Source of the DNA: an uncultured Bacteroidales bacterium
Lineage (GTDB): Bacteria > Bacteroidota > Bacteroidia > Bacteroidales > UBA932
Length of the DNA: 6,887 nt
Reading direction: 5' to 3'
NCBI GenBank assembly: GCA_934726455.1
Contig: CAKVDS010000066.1
Coordinates: forward strand, 1 to 6,887
Made by a program: the position numbers and the translations under genes. Below the pieces are notes generated by a model. That model saw only the letters and a list, made by a program, of their open reading frames with translations. It was not told where the DNA came from and made no database searches. Shown here one piece after another: positions 1 through 5,030 of this stretch. Positions within the stretch are counted from its first letter, which is position 1, and each line of letters opens with the position of its first letter.

Positions 1-473
1 CTGTCCTTGATATCGGATGCGGAGGTGGAGAGAACATCAAACGGCTTTTAAGACTGTGCCCGGAAGGAAAAATCTACGGAGTAGACATATCTGAGGAATC
101 CGTAAGATATTCGCAGCAAAACAATGGTGATGAGCTCGGAAAACGTTGCTTCATCAGCCAGGCCGGAGCCGACAAGCTGCCTTTCGAGGACGGAAGTTTC
201 GATGCAGTGACAGCTTACGAGACTATATTTTTCTGGCCATCTCTGGACAAATGCCTTTCAGAGGTATACCGCGTCTTGAAACCTGGCGGGGTATTCACCT
301 TCGACAGCGGTGAGGCGGACAACAAGACAATGCAGTTTTTCGCCTCACGCACTGCGGGAATGCATCTCAGGAGCAAATCAGAATTTGAGAGCCTCCTTGA
401 AAAGGCCGGGTTCTCTCGCACGGAATCTTCTGTGTACAAAGGAGAAAGCATAAATTTCCGCGCTTTTAAGTAA
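1..473 (+). CDS. Class I SAM-dependent methyltransferase, 3' part
   Basis: The reading frame is open from base 3 to the TAA at 471-473, and the start lies outside the window. The first visible residues form motif I of Rossmann-fold methyltransferases (VLDIGCGGGEN), which binds S-adenosylmethionine. The acidic loop after strand 2 follows (GVDIS), then the motif around FDAVTAYE and the post-motif LKPGG (methyltransferase domain 11/25 type). About 156 residues remain. The protein was probably 200-260 residues long, so roughly a quarter is missing on the left. The C-terminal part (SEFESLLEKAGFS) matches the usual helix before the last strands. The methyl acceptor cannot be told from the sequence; small molecules are typical for this subfamily. 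There is no signal peptide or membrane segment in the visible part, so it is probably cytosolic. The frame is intact. The family is certain, the substrate unknown. Confidence 0.9.
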   Translation, partial: VLDIGCGGGENIKRLLRLCPEGKIYGVDISEESVRYSQQNNGDELGKRCFISQAGADKLPFEDGSFDAVTAYETIFFWPSLDKCLSEVYRVLKPGGVFTFDSGEADNKTMQFFASRTAGMHLRSKSEFESLLEKAGFSRTESSVYKGESINFRAFK

Positions 474-474
474 T

Positions 475-497
475 CGGCAAAAAAAAATAAGTTGCCG
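475..497 (+). terminator. Weak hairpin after the methyltransferase stop
   Basis: CGGCAA at 475-480 pairs with TTGCCG at 492-497 around an A-rich 11-nt loop, starting 2 nt after the TAA. No clear T-tract follows, only TTTT at 511-514. It may end the methyltransferase message but is a weak candidate. Confidence 0.3.
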
Positions 498-537
498 CTT
501 ACTAAAAGAATTTTCAACATAAATCAAAACAACTTCT

Positions 538-580
538 TATATTTGCATTGCGTAAATATTCGCAATCTACTGCGTAAAAT
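538..580 (+). promoter_or_regulatory. Bacteroidetes-type promoter and operator-like repeats of the DUF4143 ATPase gene
   Basis: TATATTTG at 538-545 matches the Bacteroidetes -7 consensus TAnnTTTG exactly. A convincing -33 TTTG was not found. Transcription would begin near 552, leaving a leader of about 37 nt before the ATG at 589. The leader region holds an inverted pair TTGCG (548-552) / CGCAA (561-565) and a direct repeat TGCGTAAA at 549-556 and 571-578. The two direct copies are 22 bp apart, about two helical turns. Placed at and just after the start of transcription, these repeats look like an operator. No regulator is identified, and self-regulation is only a guess. Confidence 0.5.
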
Positions 581-588
581 GTAAAGTA

Positions 589-1773
589 ATGCATAAAAGA
601 GCTGAATACCAGACAATTAAAAGCCGCCTTGAAGAGCCGCGAAAGTTCATTCAAGTCGTGATGGGTGCCCGTCAGATAGGAAAATCCACCGTTGTAAAGC
701 AGGTCTTGAAAGACATTGACCTTCCATATCAGTTTTATTCTGCCGACAATGTTCCGGCTTCAAACACGGCTTGGATTTCAGATTGCTGGGAAGCTGTCCG
801 CAGCCTAAAAAGGAACAACAACTGGGAAAGCGCCATCCTTGTAATAGATGAGATACAGAAGATCGCAAATTGGAGCGAGGCCGTAAAAAAGGAATGGGAC
901 GATGACTCCTTCAATGACAGGAACATAAAGGTCCTGCTTCTTGGAAGCAGCCGTGTCATGCTCGAGAAAGGCCTTTCCGAATCATTGGCAGGACGCTTTG
1001 AAGAGATAAGGATGAGCCATTGGAGCTATGCCGAAATGCGGGACTGCTTCGGCTGGTCGCTTGACCAGTACATATTTTATGGAGGATACCCGGGTGCTGC
1101 GTCTCTGATAGATGACGAGGACCGTTTCCAGCAGTATATTCAATCGGCCATCATAGACGCAACTATAAACAAGGACATCCTTATGGACACGCCTATCGGG
1201 AAACCGGCCCTTCTGCGTCAGACGTTTGAACTTGGGGCGTCCTATTCCGGAGAACTTCTGTCATTGAACAAGATGCTCGGATCATTGCAGGATGCCGGAA
1301 ACACATCGACACTTTCCGGCTATCTGAATCTTCTGGCTGAAAGCGGTCTGCTGTGCGGGCTTCAGAAATACAGCGTTGATATGGCCAGACGGAGAGCCAG
1401 CATCCCGAAACTTCAGGTCTACAACAATGCATTGAAGATGGTTTACAGTCCAATGACATTTAATCAGGCCATCATTGACCGCAGGTCGTGGGGACGCACA
1501 TTAGAGTCCGGAATCGGCGCGCATCTCGTCAGTCAGGCATTTGTCCACCGCTTCGACGTTTTCTATTGGCGCGAGCGCAATGACGAGGTGGATTTCGTAC
1601 TTCGCAAGAAGAATTCATCAGCTGCGATTGAGGTCAAGAGCAACGCTGAGAAACGTACCGGAGGCTTGGATAAGTTCCGCGAGCTTTTCAGGCCGACATC
1701 ATCATTCATTGTCGGTGACGGTGGAGTCAAGGCGGAAGAATTCATGACCATGGACTTGATGAAACTGTTTTGA
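589..1773 (+). CDS. AAA_14 / DUF4143 family ATPase
   Basis: A 394-residue protein with the two-domain build of the large AAA_14 + DUF4143 family common in Bacteroidales and archaea. The N-terminal ATPase has a Walker A (GARQIGKST, residues 26-34), a Walker B (AILVIDE, 82-88) and a sensor-1-like segment VLLLGSSR (115-122). LAGRFEE (133-139), typical of the family, follows. The C-terminal DUF4143 part has a PD-(D/E)XK-nuclease-like core: D335 in DEVDF and E348-V-K350. Length is normal for the family. The ATG at 589 is the first in frame and fits the promoter about 45 bp upstream. The biological role of these proteins is not settled, and defence, toxin-like and DNA-related roles have been suggested. 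It stands alone with its own promoter, and no partner gene adjoins it. No truncation or frameshift is seen. Confidence 0.92.
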   Translation: MHKRAEYQTIKSRLEEPRKFIQVVMGARQIGKSTVVKQVLKDIDLPYQFYSADNVPASNTAWISDCWEAVRSLKRNNNWESAILVIDEIQKIANWSEAVKKEWDDDSFNDRNIKVLLLGSSRVMLEKGLSESLAGRFEEIRMSHWSYAEMRDCFGWSLDQYIFYGGYPGAASLIDDEDRFQQYIQSAIIDATINKDILMDTPIGKPALLRQTFELGASYSGELLSLNKMLGSLQDAGNTSTLSGYLNLLAESGLLCGLQKYSVDMARRRASIPKLQVYNNALKMVYSPMTFNQAIIDRRSWGRTLESGIGAHLVSQAFVHRFDVFYWRERNDEVDFVLRKKNSSAAIEVKSNAEKRTGGLDKFRELFRPTSSFIVGDGGVKAEEFMTMDLMKLF

Positions 1774-1788
1774 GACTTGACCGGCAGT

Positions 1789-1811
1789 AGCACAGGCCCG
1801 GGTATTGTGCT
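1789..1811 (+). terminator. Possible terminator hairpin after the ATPase
   Basis: AGCACA (1789-1794) pairs with TGTGCT (1806-1811) across an 11-nt GC-rich loop, beginning 15 nt after the TGA. There is no T-tract. It is the first of a run of hairpins filling the space up to the convergent gene that ends at 2140. Confidence 0.3.
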
Positions 1812-1821
1812 GCGAAAAACT

Positions 1822-1932
1822 GCCGCGCAGCTCATGGATATGTGCGCCCCGCCGGCCTTTCCCTACACCGGGCCCGCGCCTTGTACCCCGGGCCCGCGCC
1901 GTACTGAAAACGGCCTCCTGCTGTACGGGAGG
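1822..1932. repeat. Dispersed repeat module 1, copy A
   Basis: Three blocks of this stretch recur in the same order at 3840-3933. Block 1 is 1822-1850 against 3840-3868: 22 of 29 identical, all seven differences being transitions. Block 2 is 1891-1913 against 3891-3913: 22 of 23. Block 3 is CTGTACGGGAGG at 1921-1932 against 3922-3933. Blocks 2 and 3 form a hairpin: CCGTACTG (1899-1906) with CTGTACGG (1921-1928), one mismatch here and none in copy B. Copy A also has CCGGGCCCGCGCC twice, at 1868-1880 and 1888-1900. The stretch is far more GC-rich than the flanking genes and codes for nothing recognisable. Confidence 0.65.
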
Positions 1933-1946
1933 CCTCCGCGAAGCCG

Positions 1947-2010
1947 TCGCGTACAGAAAACTGGGGCTATCTGTACGCGAACCGAGACAGACGCGTCCTC
2001 GCAGTCTCGG
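1947..2010. repeat. Two tandem hairpins between the repeat modules
   Basis: TCGCGTACAG (1947-1956) pairs perfectly with CTGTACGCGA (1971-1980), loop 14 nt. It is directly followed by CCGAGAC (1982-1988) with GTCTCGG (2004-2010), loop 15 nt. The first repeats the CGTACAG...CTGTACG theme of module 1. Stem and loop sizes match the other hairpins of this intergenic region, so they probably belong to the same repeat cluster. Confidence 0.6.
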
Positions 2011-2133
2011 CCAGATAGGAGCCGATTCCGGGCTTTCCGCTCCCACCTGGACACCCAACCTGCGCCACACGGCATTCTGAGGCACTCCCCCTTTCCAGGT
2101 GTGAGCCTGTTTGACGAAACATGCTCCCACCTG
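2011..2133. repeat. Dispersed 123-bp double-hairpin repeat (module 2), copy A
   Basis: This element aligns without net gaps to 4490-4612. It contains two hairpins. The first is CCAGATAGGAGC (2011-2022) with GCTCCCACCTGG (2039-2050), two mismatches. The second is CAGGTGTGAGC (2096-2106) with GCTCCCACCTG (2123-2133), one mismatch. The middle holds shared text including GACACCC, CACACGGC and TTCTG. It lies between the 3' ends of two convergent genes and ends 6 bp from the stop codon of the minus-strand ATPase. A role as a two-way terminator or as a REP/MITE-like element is inferred. Confidence 0.75.
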
Positions 2134-2139
2134 CATAAC

Positions 2140-2853
2140 CTATTCCACCAATCCTTCAACCATCATCTCGCGATGATTGATGAACATCTCAGTGATTCTG
2201 TAACTTTCCGTCTCCTCATAATCTACATAGCGGATTCCATAAGAATCAAACTGGATGATGTCGGCATCGGGAATGGCCATCAATATCGGAGAGTGCGTCA
2301 CGATGATGTACTGAGAACCCTCACGTGCCATTTCTGATATGCGTGAGAATAACGATAACTGCCGCTTGGGAGACAGCGCCGCCTCTGGTTCATCCATCAG
2401 GAATATGCCAGTCTTTGTGAAAGCATTGATAAAATTCAAGAAGCTCTCACCGTGGGACTGCTCATGAAGAGTTCGGTCGCCATACATCGGCTTCCCTCCA
2501 TATTTTTCATACTCAATCGCCTTCGTAGAGACATTATAAAAGCTTTCAGCACGCAAAAAGAATCCGAAGTTCTTGTCACGAATACCACGGGCGACCGTAA
2601 TGGCATCACAGAGTTCAGAGTAATCATCATGGGTGGAAAATTTGTAGTTGAGCGAACCTCCCTCCGGATTAAAACCGTAGGCTATTGCGATGGCTTCCAG
2701 CAACGTGGATTTGCCGCTTCCGTTTTCCCCAACAAAGAATGTGACAGGTTTACGGAAGATCAATTTCTGCAACAGACAAATGGCCGGAATCTTTTCAAGA
2801 TACGAACCGACATGGACCTTATCCCAATCAATGTATATGCTGTCAATATACAT
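2140..2853 (-). CDS. COG3910-type predicted ATPase (ABC/SMC-like nucleotide-binding fold)
   Basis: A 237-residue protein, full length for the COG3910 group of stand-alone predicted ATPases. It has Walker A GENGSGKST (42-50) and the family segment GFNPEGGS (60-67). The ABC signature-like SHGES is at 133-137, Walker B IFLMDE with catalytic E at 150-155, the D-loop-like AALS at 158-161 and the H-loop histidine at 187 (THSP). All parts of a working ABC-type ATP site formed by a dimer are therefore present. There is no membrane domain, so it is a soluble ATPase and not a transporter on its own. The biological role of the group is unknown. Its ATG overlaps the stop of the upstream gene by one base (TGATG at 2855-2851), so it is probably translated by coupling with that gene. 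An ATPase plus an unknown partner recalls two-gene defence modules, but nothing here proves that. Confidence 0.92.
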   Translation of the reverse strand: MYIDSIYIDWDKVHVGSYLEKIPAICLLQKLIFRKPVTFFVGENGSGKSTLLEAIAIAYGFNPEGGSLNYKFSTHDDYSELCDAITVARGIRDKNFGFFLRAESFYNVSTKAIEYEKYGGKPMYGDRTLHEQSHGESFLNFINAFTKTGIFLMDEPEAALSPKRQLSLFSRISEMAREGSQYIIVTHSPILMAIPDADIIQFDSYGIRYVDYEETESYRITEMFINHREMMVEGLVE

Positions 2854-3533
2854 CAGTGCAATATCTTGATTTCCCGTTTATAGTAACGCCTGTTCAGACA
2901 GCGCTCTGCCGTCTTCTCATCGTAATATCTGCCCCCTTTATCCGCCCAGCACTCTTCTTCCTCTCTTTTGAGTTCAGCAATAAGAGCCTCGGCATCATCT
3001 TCGGTGGCACAAATATCAAGATAGTCCCACCGGCGTTCCCCTCCATCCCCCATCGGATCTTCTTCAAGGGTCAAGATGTAGGCACACTCTCGCCCACCGA
3101 CCTCCACGTTTTCTCCGACAGCGGCATACTGGACACGAAACGATTCCAATCTGGAGGTGTAGTCCAAGAATGTCTCCGGGTTGAGAATGACAACCTCCTT
3201 ATCTTGAGGCAAGTCTGACATCCTGATTTCACTGATCTCTGTCAGCAGCATGGCATATTCCTCTTTGACCTCCCTGATGCGGTAAATGCCCGGCTCCTCG
3301 ACCCTGCATTTTTCCATCCATGCTTCTGTATCCACTCTGTCATAACTTCCAAGAAGGTCAATCCACTCACCGTGCTCATTCTTCTCCAAATTGTAGAAAG
3401 TTCTCTTGAACATGTTGATATATTTTATTTTACATTCTGCGCTTTCACCTTTACCCATCAGCCACACGTACATCTTGAACACTCTTTCTTCATGAAGAAA
3501 AATTTCACTAAACGCGCGCTCAGATAGCACCAT
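2853..3533 (-). CDS. Uncharacterised protein, first gene of an operon with the ATPase
   Basis: I do not recognise this protein. From the ATG at 3533 it has 226 residues, is soluble in appearance (no signal peptide or membrane segment), and is rich in Glu, Lys and Arg. The N-terminus is helical and aromatic (FLHEERVFKMYVWLMGKGE). The middle has IYRIREVKEEYAMLL, and the end is charged, with acidic runs (ELKREEEECWADKGG) and a basic tail RRYYKREIKIL. The frame stays open upstream to a TTG at 3584. However, a perfect -7 box at 3560-3567 would start transcription near 3553, after that TTG, so the ATG at 3533 is preferred. It overlaps the downstream ATPase gene by one base. It may bind to or be controlled by the ATPase. 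Function unknown. Confidence 0.75.
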   Translation of the reverse strand: MVLSERAFSEIFLHEERVFKMYVWLMGKGESAECKIKYINMFKRTFYNLEKNEHGEWIDLLGSYDRVDTEAWMEKCRVEEPGIYRIREVKEEYAMLLTEISEIRMSDLPQDKEVVILNPETFLDYTSRLESFRVQYAAVGENVEVGGRECAYILTLEEDPMGDGGERRWDYLDICATEDDAEALIAELKREEEECWADKGGRYYDEKTAERCLNRRYYKREIKILH

Positions 3534-3559
3534 GTTCGATGCAGACACATAAAGTTTCG

Positions 3560-3567
3560 CAAAGTTA
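3560..3567 (-). promoter_or_regulatory. -7 box for the unknown-protein/ATPase operon
   Basis: On the minus strand this reads TAACTTTG, an exact match to TAnnTTTG. The predicted start of transcription, near 3553, leaves a leader of about 20 nt before the ATG at 3533. No good -33 TTTG is seen at the usual distance; TTGTC occurs slightly too near and slightly too far. The site decides the start codon of the gene. Confidence 0.5.
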
Positions 3568-3599
3568 TGCTTTGATATTGACAAGTTTTGACAATTGCT

Positions 3600-3839
3600 T
3601 GATTTTTGTGGCCCGCATCTACGTCATGGAACCCAAACGTACAGATGCCCAAGAGTCTCTATGTATCCCGCGTCCACGTTATAGGGTTTTTCGTTGATTC
3701 TGCTATAACCCAGAACCGAAAACGCCACTGGAAGGCGATTCACCGGTCGGGTTATAGTATTCTGCCGTATTTTTGCTATAACCCGTCTGCATGTCTCGCC
3801 AGTGCCCAATGCATGCCCCACCAATACCCATACTGCATG
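3600..3839. other. Non-coding hairpin cluster between divergent units
   Basis: No plausible gene was found here. GCATCTACGT (3615-3624) pairs with the arm at 3637-3648 (two bases bulged). GTTATAG (3678-3684) pairs with CTATAAC (3713-3719). CGGGTTATAG (3748-3757) pairs perfectly with CTATAACCCG (3776-3785), loop 18 nt. The two TATAAC arm pairs can also pair with each other, giving alternative folds. TGCATG occurs three times at 3788, 3810 and 3834. The stretch lies between the start of the minus-strand operon and the CRISPR array. Confidence 0.5.
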
Positions 3840-3933
3840 GCCGCACAGTTCGCGGACACATGCGCCCCGGCAAGCTTCTTACTTACCACAGGCCCGCGCC
3901 GTACAGAAAACGGGGTCCTTTCTGTACGGGAGG
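3840..3933. repeat. Dispersed repeat module 1, copy B
   Basis: Second copy of the three blocks described at 1822-1932, in the same orientation, with 18 fewer bases between blocks 1 and 2. Here the hairpin is perfect: CCGTACAG (3899-3906) with CTGTACGG (3922-3929), loop 15 nt. In copy A module 2 follows within 80 bp. In copy B the CRISPR array and its trailing RNA region lie between the two modules. Confidence 0.65.
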
Positions 3934-3958
3934 TGAGTCATCTCCATACAATTCGCAG

Positions 3959-3996
3959 AAGGTAGGGGTGTTTTTGGCGGTTTCCACCCCTACCTT
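3959..3996. repeat. Perfect 12-bp inverted repeat
   Basis: AAGGTAGGGGTG (3959-3970) pairs perfectly with CACCCCTACCTT (3985-3996), loop 14 nt. Stem length, loop length and the AGGTnGGnG core resemble the arms of module 2, so it may be a relative of that element. Confidence 0.6.
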
Positions 3997-4019
3997 ACGG
4001 AGGAATGGGCCACTTTGGA

Positions 4020-4054
4020 CAGAGGCAAAGGCAATTAGGGCCAGAGGCAAAGGC
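4020..4054. repeat. 13-bp direct repeat upstream of the CRISPR array
   Basis: CAGAGGCAAAGGC occurs at 4020-4032 and 4042-4054, spaced 22 bp, about two helical turns. It ends 5 bp before the place where the first, decayed CRISPR repeat should begin. It could be a protein-binding site or chance duplication. Confidence 0.45.
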
Positions 4055-4059
4055 CGCAT

Positions 4060-4337
4060 TGCAATCCACCGGGGAAAGAAGTATCTTTGTCATAGGTCAC
4101 AACAGTAATGGAAAAGATAGAGTTTCACCTTTCCTAGTTGTGAATTGCTTTCTTTTTGTATCTTTGTCATAGGTCACAACAGTCGTCTCAGTAATCATAG
4201 CCGTTGTCCTCCCGTTGTGAATTGCTTTCTTTTTGTATCTTTGTCATAGGTCACAACAGTCCGTAGAACATGGTGTTGTAGCAGGATGATGTTGTGAATT
4301 GCTTTCTTTTTGTATCTTTGTCATAGGTCACAACAGT
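4060..4337 (+). CRISPR. Type II-C-like CRISPR array: one decayed and three intact 47-nt repeats, three 30-nt spacers
   Basis: Identical 47-nt repeats lie at 4137-4183, 4214-4260 and 4291-4337, period 77. A fourth position, 4060-4106, keeps only the last 26 nt (4081-4106); its first 21 nt are unrelated. Spacers are 4107-4136, 4184-4213 and 4261-4290, all 30 nt and all different. The repeat begins GTTGTGAATTGC and ends TCACAACAGT. Its ends form a 7-bp inverted pair GTTGTGA/TCACAAC. Length, the GTTGTG start and the internal GTATCTTTG agree with Bacteroidetes type II-C repeats. The plus strand is taken as the crRNA strand because II-C crRNA repeats typically begin GTTGT. The decayed repeat marks the old end, so the cas2 side is the likely end for adding spacers. 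Only a small array remains, and the neighbouring cas1 is broken. Spacer targets are unknown. Confidence 0.97.
4159..4320 (+). promoter_or_regulatory. Promoter -7 boxes inside the CRISPR repeats
   Basis: Repeat positions 23-30 read TATCTTTG, an exact TAnnTTTG box: 4159-4166, 4236-4243 and 4313-4320. The decayed repeat keeps it too, at 4082-4089. A TTG at repeat positions 2-4 lies 18 nt before the box and could act as -33. Transcripts would start near repeat position 37, a few bases before each spacer. Repeat-borne promoters are established for Neisseria and Campylobacter II-C arrays; here they are inferred. Confidence 0.5.
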
Positions 4338-4425
4338 ACAACCTACGCAAAGACCTATAAGACAAAGTGTTACCTATAGCAATAGGATTAAGGAAACTCG
4401 ACATGATGTGTCGGGTTTCCTTTGT
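4327..4425 (+). ncRNA. Candidate tracrRNA or structured leader RNA behind the array
   Basis: GACCTAT (4352-4358), aa, GACAAAG (4361-4367) is complementary to 14 consecutive bases of the repeat 3' half (CTTTGTCATAGGTC), with a 2-nt bulge. A small hairpin follows: CCTAT (4373-4377) with ATAGG (4382-4386), loop AGCA, resembling a tracrRNA nexus. A terminator hairpin then follows at 4390-4422. A transcript from the last repeat's -7 box would run about 100 nt, the usual tracrRNA size. Against this, the sequence expected to pair with the repeat 5' part (CACAAC end) is missing. It could therefore be a decayed tracrRNA, or simply a leader hairpin formed with the last repeat (4316-4329). Confidence 0.4.
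4390..4422 (+). terminator. Terminator hairpin downstream of the array
   Basis: A 14-bp stem (4390-4403 with 4409-4422, one T-G wobble, loop TGATG) is followed by TGTTTATA. The arms are AAGGAAAC...GTTTCCTT outside and CGACA/TGTCG inside. It would stop plus-strand transcription leaving the array. The A-rich start of the left arm gives it some activity for minus-strand transcription from cas2 as well. Confidence 0.6.
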
Positions 4426-4489
4426 TTATACGGAGTTCCGCTAGGCGCAAAAAGAAACGGACGAGTATCCGAGCACCATGCTGCCACTG

Positions 4490-4612
4490 TCAGGTGGGAG
4501 CCAGTTCCGTTTTTTCTGCTCCCACCTAGACACCCCACCTGCCCCACACGGCGTTCTGTGGCACCTTTCCTTTTCAGGTAGGAGCGAATCTGGACAAATA
4601 CGCTCCTACCTG
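4490..4612. repeat. Dispersed 123-bp double-hairpin repeat (module 2), copy B
   Basis: Colinear with 2011-2133 at a constant offset of 2479. Hairpin 1 is perfect: AGGTGGGAGC (4492-4501) with GCTCCCACCT (4518-4527), loop 16 nt. Hairpin 2 is perfect: CAGGTAGGAGCG (4575-4586) with CGCTCCTACCTG (4601-4612), loop 14 nt. In hairpin 2 the right arm reads CCTACC where copy A has CCCACC, and the left arm changes to match. It lies between the array's trailing RNA (plus) and cas2 (minus), again between convergent units. The 80 bp from 4613 to cas2 show nothing recognisable. Confidence 0.75.
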
Positions 4613-4694
4613 CATAAATGACCAATGAATACTGGGCATCTTACGAACACCGCAGCAATGAGAACCGACCTCGCACGAGCCTACGACATCCTCA

Positions 4695-5027
4695 TCAGAA
4701 AAGCTCCAGCTGTTGCACGACAGACGGAAGTTCAGCATTCTTCCGGCCGATAAAAAGTTCCATAGTGGAGAATTGCTTGTCCGTGATGCACATCACGCCG
4801 ACCTTACCATACTCGGGGAGCAGACTCTTGACACGGCGAACATGCACTCCGGCATTTTCCACAGACGGGCATTGCCGGATATAGATAGAGAACTGGAACA
4901 TTGAGAAACCATTCCCTATCAACTCTTTACGGAAATTGGCAGCGGCTTTGCGTTCTTTTTTGGTCTCAGTCGGAAGATCAAAGAATACAAGCACCCACAT
5001 GACACGATATTCGCTAAGCCTGGACAC
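4695..5027 (-). CDS. cas2: CRISPR-associated protein Cas2, type II-C, intact
   Basis: A 110-residue protein with the full Bacteroidetes II-C Cas2 pattern. It has the N-terminal strand MWVLVFFDLPT with the conserved Asp17, then TKKERKAAANFRKELIGNGFSMFQFSIYIRQC. VKSLLPEYGKVGVMCITDKQF and the C-terminal tail QQLELF follow. Cas2 forms the central dimer of the Cas1-Cas2 spacer integrase. The GTG at 5027-5025 is the natural start: it gives the family N-terminus and lies 3 nt after the cas1 stop (TAG at 5033-5031). The gene is complete, yet its partner cas1 is broken, so this copy could act only with a Cas1 supplied from elsewhere. It points toward the array about 360 bp away, the usual order cas9-cas1-cas2-array. 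Confidence 0.95.
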   Translation of the reverse strand: MSRLSEYRVMWVLVFFDLPTETKKERKAAANFRKELIGNGFSMFQFSIYIRQCPSVENAGVHVRRVKSLLPEYGKVGVMCITDKQFSTMELFIGRKNAELPSVVQQLELF

Positions 5028-5030
5028 AGC

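Noticed and set aside
1702..2136. Minus-strand open frame of 144 codons overlapping the DUF4143 gene end
   Set aside because: It is antisense to a clear gene and to repeat hairpins, with low-complexity Arg/Gly/Pro content and no family match that I can see.
1777..2337. Plus-strand open frame of 186 codons over the hairpin region
   Set aside because: It runs through the repeat modules and then antisense to the well-supported COG3910 ATPase. Its residues are Pro/Arg/Ser/His-rich as expected of GC-rich non-coding DNA, and no domain is visible.
3534..3584. TTG start at 3584 for the unknown operon gene
   Set aside because: The -7 box at 3560-3567 would start transcription after this codon, and the ATG at 3533 gives a normal leader.
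3606..3965. Plus-strand open frame of 119 codons
   Set aside because: It covers hairpins and module 1 copy B, has no promoter box, and its sequence resembles no protein family.
4060..4337. Reading the CRISPR array as transcribed on the minus strand
   Set aside because: II-C crRNA repeats normally begin GTTGT in the transcribed direction, and the -7 boxes and the terminator behind the array all face plus. The minus strand cannot be fully excluded without RNA data.
4618..4884. Plus-strand frame antisense to the end of cas2
   Set aside because: It is opposite to the intact cas2 and no known product or promoter is seen.
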